Below are positions 5,935-6,426 of a DNA stretch of 6,426 nucleotides, one piece after another; the first letter of the stretch is position 1, and every line of letters starts with the position of its first letter. Source of the DNA: CAZEMR01 sp964513465 (GTDB lineage Bacteria > Bacteroidota > Ignavibacteria > Kapaibacteriales > UBA2268). The position numbers were made by a program, and so were the translations under genes. Location of the stretch: the NCBI GenBank assembly GCA_964513465.1, contig CAZEMR010000116.1:1-6426 (forward strand). The letters run 5' to 3'. The notes under the pieces were generated by a model. The model searched no databases. It saw nothing but the letters and a program-made list of their open reading frames with translations, and was not told the DNA's origin.

Positions 5935-6426
5935 ATGGGAACAGTAATCGATATGGAAAAAAAGCACATTTTCCAGACTTATAAGCGCTTTCCGCTGGAA
6001 ATCGAACGCGCGGAAGGCTGCTATATATATTCCAAAGACGGCCGGGAATATCTCGACTTTCTCGGCGGTATCGCCGTCAACGCACTCGGACACACGCATC
6101 CCCGCGTTAAAAAGGCCGTCTGCGACCAGGTCGGGCGATACATGCACGTCTCGAATTATTTCTATCAGCAGCCGCAAAGTCTGCTTGCCCAAAAGCTCTG
6201 CCGGATGACCGGCTACGACCGCGTGTTTTTTTCGAACAGCGGCGCCGAATCCATCGAGGGCATCATCAAGCTCGTCAGGCGCTGGGGCCACGCAATGAGC
6301 AAAACCAAGATTGTGGCGTTCACCGGCGGATTCCATGGCCGCACCTATGGCGCACTCTCGCTGATGGACAAACCGCATTATAAGGACAAAATGGGGCCCT
6401 TCCTGCCCAATATACAGGTGCTGCGC
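5935..6426 (+). CDS. argD: acetylornithine aminotransferase-like class III aminotransferase (3' partial)
   Basis: The frame is open to the window edge, giving the first 164 residues of about 400. The product resembles class III PLP-dependent aminotransferases and is closest in wording to ArgD, which makes N-acetylornithine from N-acetylglutamate semialdehyde in arginine synthesis. Landmarks are GCYIYSKDGREYLDFLGGIA (28-47), NALGHTHPRV (49-58), HVSNYFYQQPQ (71-81), the PLP-phosphate loop NSGAES (101-106) and GGFHGRTYG (131-139). The catalytic lysine is outside the window. The loop reads ESIEGIIK where most relatives have EANEAAIK, a modest divergence. AGGA (5925-5928), six bases before the ATG at 5935, supports this start; the ATG at 5953 is an alternative that agrees with shorter relatives. 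Ornithine, putrescine or GABA aminotransferases belong to the same superfamily, so the exact substrate is not certain. Confidence 0.85.
   Translation, partial: MGTVIDMEKKHIFQTYKRFPLEIERAEGCYIYSKDGREYLDFLGGIAVNALGHTHPRVKKAVCDQVGRYMHVSNYFYQQPQSLLAQKLCRMTGYDRVFFSNSGAESIEGIIKLVRRWGHAMSKTKIVAFTGGFHGRTYGALSLMDKPHYKDKMGPFLPNIQVLR

Noticed and set aside
5923..6378. 151-codon minus-strand frame at the right end
   Set aside because: It is antisense to the ArgD-like gene, which matches its family along the whole visible length.

Overview
The window looks like a chromosomal segment of a free-living bacterium, most likely from the FCB/Bacteroidetes-Chlorobi side of the tree (an Ignavibacteria- or Kapabacteria-like lineage is my best guess). 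The reasons are the wording of the partial ArgD-type aminotransferase, AT-rich spacers between moderately GC coding regions, frequent ATA isoleucine codons, generally weak Shine-Dalgarno signals, and TAnnTTTG-like promoter elements in front of two genes. The taxonomic call is an inference from memory of family sequences, not a search result. There are no tRNA or rRNA genes, no complete mobile element and no CRISPR array.

Layout from left to right. At 2-1240 lies the 3' part of a CPA2 (KefB/KefC/YbaL-type) cation:proton antiporter with C-terminal TrkA-N and TrkA-C regulatory domains; its N-terminal membrane half is outside the window. After an AT-rich spacer, 1386-3347 encodes a 653-residue membrane protein joined to about six TPR units, resembling a bacterial TMTC-type GT-C glycosyltransferase. 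It converges, with a 5-bp gap, on a minus-strand gene (3859-3353) for a small tail-anchored protein with a possible LURP-one/scramblase-like fold. A 364-bp gap (3860-4223) follows. It holds a perfect TATAAT box, several dyads and a strong plus-strand intrinsic terminator at 4088-4126 that has no recognised gene in front of it; this suggests an undescribed small RNA or an attenuated leader. Downstream are a 61-residue DUF2892 membrane protein (4224-4409), a 437-residue multi-pass membrane protein resembling uncharacterised GT-C-type proteins (4546-5859), and the first 164 codons of an ArgD-like acetylornithine aminotransferase (5935-end).

The genes do not form one obvious pathway. The recurring theme is the envelope: a cation antiporter, two polytopic GT-C-like proteins, a tail-anchored protein and a small DUF2892 protein. 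The aminotransferase starts a metabolic (arginine) context that continues outside. Most genes have their own AT-rich upstream spacer, so they are probably transcribed separately rather than as one operon. The most unusual item is the orphan terminator and the structured island in front of it.
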